Part shown: positions 6,807-8,156 of the stretch, piece by piece
Numbering within the stretch: position 1 is the first letter of the stretch
Layout of the letters: every line of letters begins with the position of its first letter
Assembly: GCA_902496345.1 (NCBI GenBank)
Contig: CABVAP010000106.1
Location: forward strand, 1 to 8,156
From: an uncultured Eubacteriales bacterium
GTDB lineage: Bacteria; Bacillota; Clostridia; Lachnospirales; CAG-274
Reading direction: 5' to 3'
DNA length: 8,156 bases
The notes under the pieces: generated by a model
The model's database searches: none
What the model was told of the DNA's origin: nothing
The model's input: the letters and a program-made list of their open reading frames with translations, nothing else
Translations under genes and position numbers: made by a program

Positions 6807-6835
6807 AAAATAACATATATATTTTTTTTTGTCAA
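6807..6835 (-). promoter_or_regulatory. Leftward promoter of the repressor/antitoxin/integrase operon
   Basis: On the - strand, a perfect TTGACA (6835-6830), a 17-nt A-rich spacer and TATTTT (6812-6807) preceded by TGT, giving an extended -10. Transcription would start near 6800, leaving a leader of only about 13 nt. AAAAATAAC (6806-6814), one base from the operator end AAAGATAAC, overlaps the -10 and could be a third, weaker operator. Confidence 0.55.
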
Positions 6836-6844
6836 ATAAAAAGT

Positions 6845-6857
6845 TCACAAAGATAAC
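6845..6857. repeat. Operator-like direct repeat, copy 1
   Basis: TCACAAAGATAAC, identical to copy 2 53 bp to the right. With two more bases on the left the site reads GTTCACAAAGATAAC, with GTT/AAC ends and C/G at matching inner positions, so it has partial dyad symmetry. It lies just upstream of both divergent -35 boxes. A likely binding site for the adjacent repressor. Confidence 0.6.
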
Positions 6858-6866
6858 AAAAAAATA

Positions 6867-6895
6867 TTGACAAACGTTTCTGTGTGTAATATAAT
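6867..6895 (+). promoter_or_regulatory. Rightward early promoter, full consensus
   Basis: TTGACA (6867-6872), a 17-nt spacer and TATAAT (6890-6895) are perfect sigma-A consensus. Transcription would start near 6902, inside operator copy 2, so a bound repressor should block it. The spacer holds the 8-bp palindrome AAACGTTT (6872-6879). Confidence 0.85.
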
Positions 6896-6897
6896 AG

Positions 6898-6910
6898 TCA
6901 CAAAGATAAC
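6898..6910. repeat. Operator-like direct repeat, copy 2
   Basis: The second exact copy of TCACAAAGATAAC, covering the predicted start point of the rightward promoter. The 53-bp offset from copy 1 is close to five helical turns, so both face the same side of the DNA. Confidence 0.6.
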
Positions 6911-6928
6911 GAAAAAGGGGGTGAAATA

Positions 6929-7090
6929 ATGAGTGATATATTGCTTAATGATGAAGAATTAAAAGAAAGGGACGAATTAATTTCATTTATTGAGTCTTTA
7001 AAACCTGAAATGCTTGAAAAATTAAAAACTATTATTTGGTGGGAAAATTCAAGAAAAACAACAAGACAGAAAACACCTAAAGGGGCGTAA
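6929..7090 (+). CDS. Small hypothetical protein, 53 aa, first gene of the rightward early operon
   Basis: ATG at 6929 to TAA at 7088-7090, preceded by a strong ribosome binding site (GGGGGTGA, 6917-6924, 4 nt before the ATG) and the consensus early promoter. The protein begins MSDILLNDEELKERDELIS and continues with FIESLKPEMLEKLKTIIWWE and a basic tail SRKTTRQKTPKGA. It looks all-helical, acidic at the front and basic at the end. It sits where a Cro protein would be expected but has no recognisable helix-turn-helix. I do not recognise the family. It is real on the strength of its promoter, ribosome binding site and clean frame. A hairpin that would terminate leftward transcripts begins right at its stop. 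Confidence 0.7.
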   Translation: MSDILLNDEELKERDELISFIESLKPEMLEKLKTIIWWENSRKTTRQKTPKGA

Positions 7091-7114
7091 AAAAGCACCC
7101 TCGTAGAGGGTGCT
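7089..7114 (-). terminator. Rho-independent terminator for leftward transcripts
   Basis: AGCACCCTC (7094-7102) and GAGGGTGCT (7106-7114) form a perfect 9-bp, GC-rich stem with a 3-nt loop. On the - strand the stem runs into TTTTTT (plus-strand 7089-7094). On the + strand no T-run follows, so it would act leftward only. The nearest leftward gene is the DUF2513 gene that ends at 7338. Confidence 0.75.
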
Positions 7115-7136
7115 GTCAATGAAAGGGGGTGAGAAG

Positions 7137-7337
7137 ATGAGAACAATTTTAGAAATCATATTAGTGGTGATTTTAATAAAAAGTCTGATACAATGGTACG
7201 TCTACTATGCTTCAACATCTGGCTTAATTTCTTACATATCTGAGAAATATGGAGAAATGATTGACGAAAAAAAAGCGAGAGAAATCACTGTTTCTGCTGG
7301 AACAAAAATAGTAAAAGATTTCCTTCGCTTAAAATAA
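7137..7337 (+). CDS. Small single-pass membrane protein, 66 aa, unknown function
   Basis: GGGGGTG (7125-7131) lies 5 nt before the ATG at 7137; earlier in-frame starts (GTG 7110, ATG 7119) lie in the hairpin or in the ribosome binding site itself and are rejected. Residues 3-24 (TILEIILVVILIKSLIQWYV) form one hydrophobic segment, with a short N-terminus. The rest, through EKYGEMIDEKKAREITVSAG to KDFLRLK, is a soluble helical tail. Short proteins with one N-terminal span and a tail of this kind are common in early regions of Bacillota prophages, but their role is not known to me. The stop codon directly abuts the stop of the opposite DUF2513 gene, with no gap. Confidence 0.7.
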   Translation: MRTILEIILVVILIKSLIQWYVYYASTSGLISYISEKYGEMIDEKKAREITVSAGTKIVKDFLRLK

Positions 7338-7718
7338 TTACATAGGAGGTAGTTGCTGGCTAATTAATTGAGTTATTACATTAACAGCAATCTGAGAAAT
7401 AACGTCAATGGAAAACGAGCCAATTTTAGTAGCAATACTTTTGGTCTTAGACCAAGTATTATCATTTTTTATCTTTTGTAGGAATTCGTGTCCAATGAAT
7501 GTTAAGTCACCTATGATTACACTATGGTATGTACCATTAGTTAAGTCCTCGAAATTAATATAACCACCCTCATACAATCGTGAACAGCAGTAATAAATTT
7601 CTTTTAAACTGTATTGAGGTAGTCTTTTAGAGAACTCATTTAGATACAATTCCATAGGTTCGGGATATTCTTCTATACTGATAAGAATATCTCTAACACA
7701 ATCAGGATTTAGTTTCAT
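7338..7718 (-). CDS. DUF2513 family protein, 126 aa
   Basis: Recognised from the MKLNPDCVRDIL N-terminus (1-12), LYEGGYI (49-55), the DLTFIGHEFL core (71-80), TWSKTK (88-93) and the GSFSIDVISQIA region (100-111). Together these are the conserved landmarks of DUF2513. The first 80 residues look like a winged-helix fold, and the hydrophobic C-terminal 30 residues could be an amphipathic helix or membrane-associated. The family is frequent in prophages and its function is not established. AAAGGTG (7727-7733) lies 8 nt before the ATG. The gene is backward in the rightward early operon, has its own strong promoter, and should be expressed in the lysogen independently of the early promoter. That makes it a cargo ('moron') candidate. 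Confidence 0.85.
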   Translation of the reverse strand: MKLNPDCVRDILISIEEYPEPMELYLNEFSKRLPQYSLKEIYYCCSRLYEGGYINFEDLTNGTYHSVIIGDLTFIGHEFLQKIKNDNTWSKTKSIATKIGSFSIDVISQIAVNVITQLISQQLPPM

Positions 7719-7738
7719 ATAATTGCCACCTTTCTATA

Positions 7739-7768
7739 TTTATTTGGTACGGCAATACCATAAATAAA
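7739..7768. promoter_or_regulatory. Dyad at the start of the DUF2513 transcript
   Basis: TTTATTT+GGTA (7739-7749) and TACC+AAATAAA (7756-7759 and 7762-7768) are inverted arms of 11 bp, broken by a 2-nt bulge, with a 6-nt centre CGGCAA. The dyad begins at the last base of the -10 and covers the predicted start point (about 7761). It could be an operator, or form a hairpin near the 5' end of the RNA. Confidence 0.5.
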
Positions 7769-7796
7769 TTATAGCAAGGGTGGTAAAAAATGTAAA
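7768..7796 (-). promoter_or_regulatory. Strong promoter of the DUF2513 gene
   Basis: On the - strand, TTTACA (7796-7791), a 17-nt spacer and perfect TATAAT (7773-7768) preceded by TGC, an extended -10. The predicted start is near 7761, giving a leader of about 43 nt before the ATG at 7718. Confidence 0.75.
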
Positions 7797-7820
7797 ATAT
7801 TTCAAAGGGGGTGCGATGAT

Positions 7821-8024
7821 ATGAAAAAGAAAGATTATGACTCAATTTCGGCAGCAGAGGCGGCAAGAATGTTAAATGAACCTCCTCAAATGATTAGGCA
7901 ACATTTGATATTAGGTAACAGAGAATATAGCCATTTAGGCTGGATTGAAAATAAAGGGAAAAGCAGAAATACGTATAAATGTTCTCGTAGAAAGATTGAA
8001 AAGTATCTTAGAGAAAATTCTTAA
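7821..8024 (+). CDS. Small helix-turn-helix (excisionase/MerR-like) phage protein, 67 aa
   Basis: AAAGGGGGTG (7804-7813), 7 nt before the ATG, sets the start. Residues 8-32 (SISAAEAARMLNEPPQMIRQ, then HLILG) form a helix-turn-helix of the kind used by small excisionase-like and MerR-like proteins, and R26/H28 lie in the recognition-helix position. The second half has SHLGW followed by a basic stretch NKGKSRNTYKCSRRKIEKYL. Small proteins with this layout ('S...AA..L......R..I..G', then a basic Y.....KI.KYL end) recur in early regions of Bacillota phages. It could be an excisionase or a transcription regulator; the sequence does not decide. It lies downstream of the backward DUF2513 gene, so it needs readthrough from the early promoter or a promoter not seen here. 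Confidence 0.72.
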   Translation: MKKKDYDSISAAEAARMLNEPPQMIRQHLILGNREYSHLGWIENKGKSRNTYKCSRRKIEKYLRENS

Positions 8025-8049
8025 TTTTAATTTTGGAAGTGACATTGGA

Positions 8050-8156
8050 ATGAATATAGGTGAGAATATTAGAGAAATTGTTAAACTGATAGAAACAGGG
8101 CTGTATAAAACAAATGCCCACGATTTCATATCAGATATACTGGAATGTGGTGCCAT
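8050..8156 (+). CDS. Partial hypothetical early gene, 5' end only
   Basis: ATG at 8050 with GGAAGTG (8035-8041) 8 nt upstream. The frame stays open to the window edge, giving 35 codons: MNIGENIREIVKLIETGLY, then KTNAHDFISDILECGA. It looks helical and soluble. I do not recognise the family. It follows the helix-turn-helix gene by 25 bp on the same strand, so they are probably one operon. Support is the ribosome binding site and the neighbouring gene direction. Confidence 0.6.
   Translation, partial: MNIGENIREIVKLIETGLYKTNAHDFISDILECGA

Larger units (their letters stand above)
4741..8156. mobile_element. Integrase end and control region of a temperate phage or phage-like element (right end outside window)
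   Basis: Gene order and orientation are those of a lysogeny module: a tyrosine recombinase at the left edge, a YgiT antitoxin and an XRE repressor on the - strand, then a divergent promoter region with repeated operators. Small early-type genes follow on the + strand (small membrane protein, helix-turn-helix protein). Genes to the left are housekeeping. No structural, replication or transfer gene is in view, so phage and integrative conjugative element cannot be told apart. The small early ORFs and repressor/operator layout favour phage. The left edge is placed only by context. Confidence 0.8.

Noticed and set aside
6788..6835. Repressor start at 6835, adding 16 residues.
   Set aside because: The added stretch covers the leftward promoter and the AGGAGGTG site that clearly serves the ATG at 6787.
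6898..7146. Open frame on the - strand opposite the early promoter and the 53-aa gene.
   Set aside because: It would run through the operators, the early promoter and the terminator hairpin, and its serine-rich sequence looks like antisense of coding DNA.
7267..7295. Possible leftward terminator soon after the DUF2513 stop (AGAAA/TTTCT hairpin followed by eight T on the - strand).
   Set aside because: The stem is only 5 AT-rich base pairs and is separated from the T-run by five bases; the hairpin at 7089-7114 is far better.
7935..8156. Open frame on the - strand at the right edge.
   Set aside because: It is the shadow of the helix-turn-helix gene and the next partial gene; it has low-complexity hydrophobic content and no ribosome binding site in view.

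Overview
This is an AT-rich window from a low-GC Bacillota chromosome, probably class Clostridia. The basis is the strong AGGAGG-type ribosome binding sites, the TTG start on feoB, the trmN6-rsmI gene pair, and the protein types. I cannot name a genus. The left part (1 to about 4740) is ordinary chromosome. The right part (about 4741 to the window end) is the integrase end and control region of an integrated temperate phage or phage-like element, which continues past 8156.

Chromosomal part: the 3' end of a tRNA1(Val) adenine-N6 methyltransferase (trmN6), then rsmI (16S rRNA 2'-O-ribose methyltransferase), then feoA and feoB (ferrous iron uptake). All lie on the + strand, tightly spaced, with a terminator after feoB. 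A short-chain dehydrogenase/reductase faces them on the - strand. A 50-residue AbrB/MazE-type DNA-binding protein follows, with its own promoter and a long hairpin terminator.

Element, leftward arm (- strand): an XRE-family repressor, a 27-codon remnant of a DUF4258 (RelE-like) toxin, an intact YgiT/MqsA-type zinc-finger antitoxin, and a tyrosine recombinase. The recombinase ends at the presumed attachment region next to the AbrB terminator. These look like one lysogeny operon read from a promoter beside the repressor.

Element, rightward arm (+ strand): a consensus promoter (TTGACA, 17 nt, TATAAT) reads into a 53-aa ORF, a 66-aa single-pass membrane protein, a 67-aa helix-turn-helix protein and a partial gene at the window edge. 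Two exact copies of a 13-bp sequence, 53 bp apart, lie between the divergent promoters and are likely repressor operators.

Within the rightward arm a DUF2513 gene points the other way. It has its own strong extended -10 promoter, a hairpin at its predicted RNA start, and a leftward terminator far downstream, so its RNA should run antisense to the 66-aa gene. The points most worth following are the backward DUF2513 unit, the antitoxin left without its toxin, and the operator layout. I saw no rRNA, tRNA, CRISPR array or insertion sequence.
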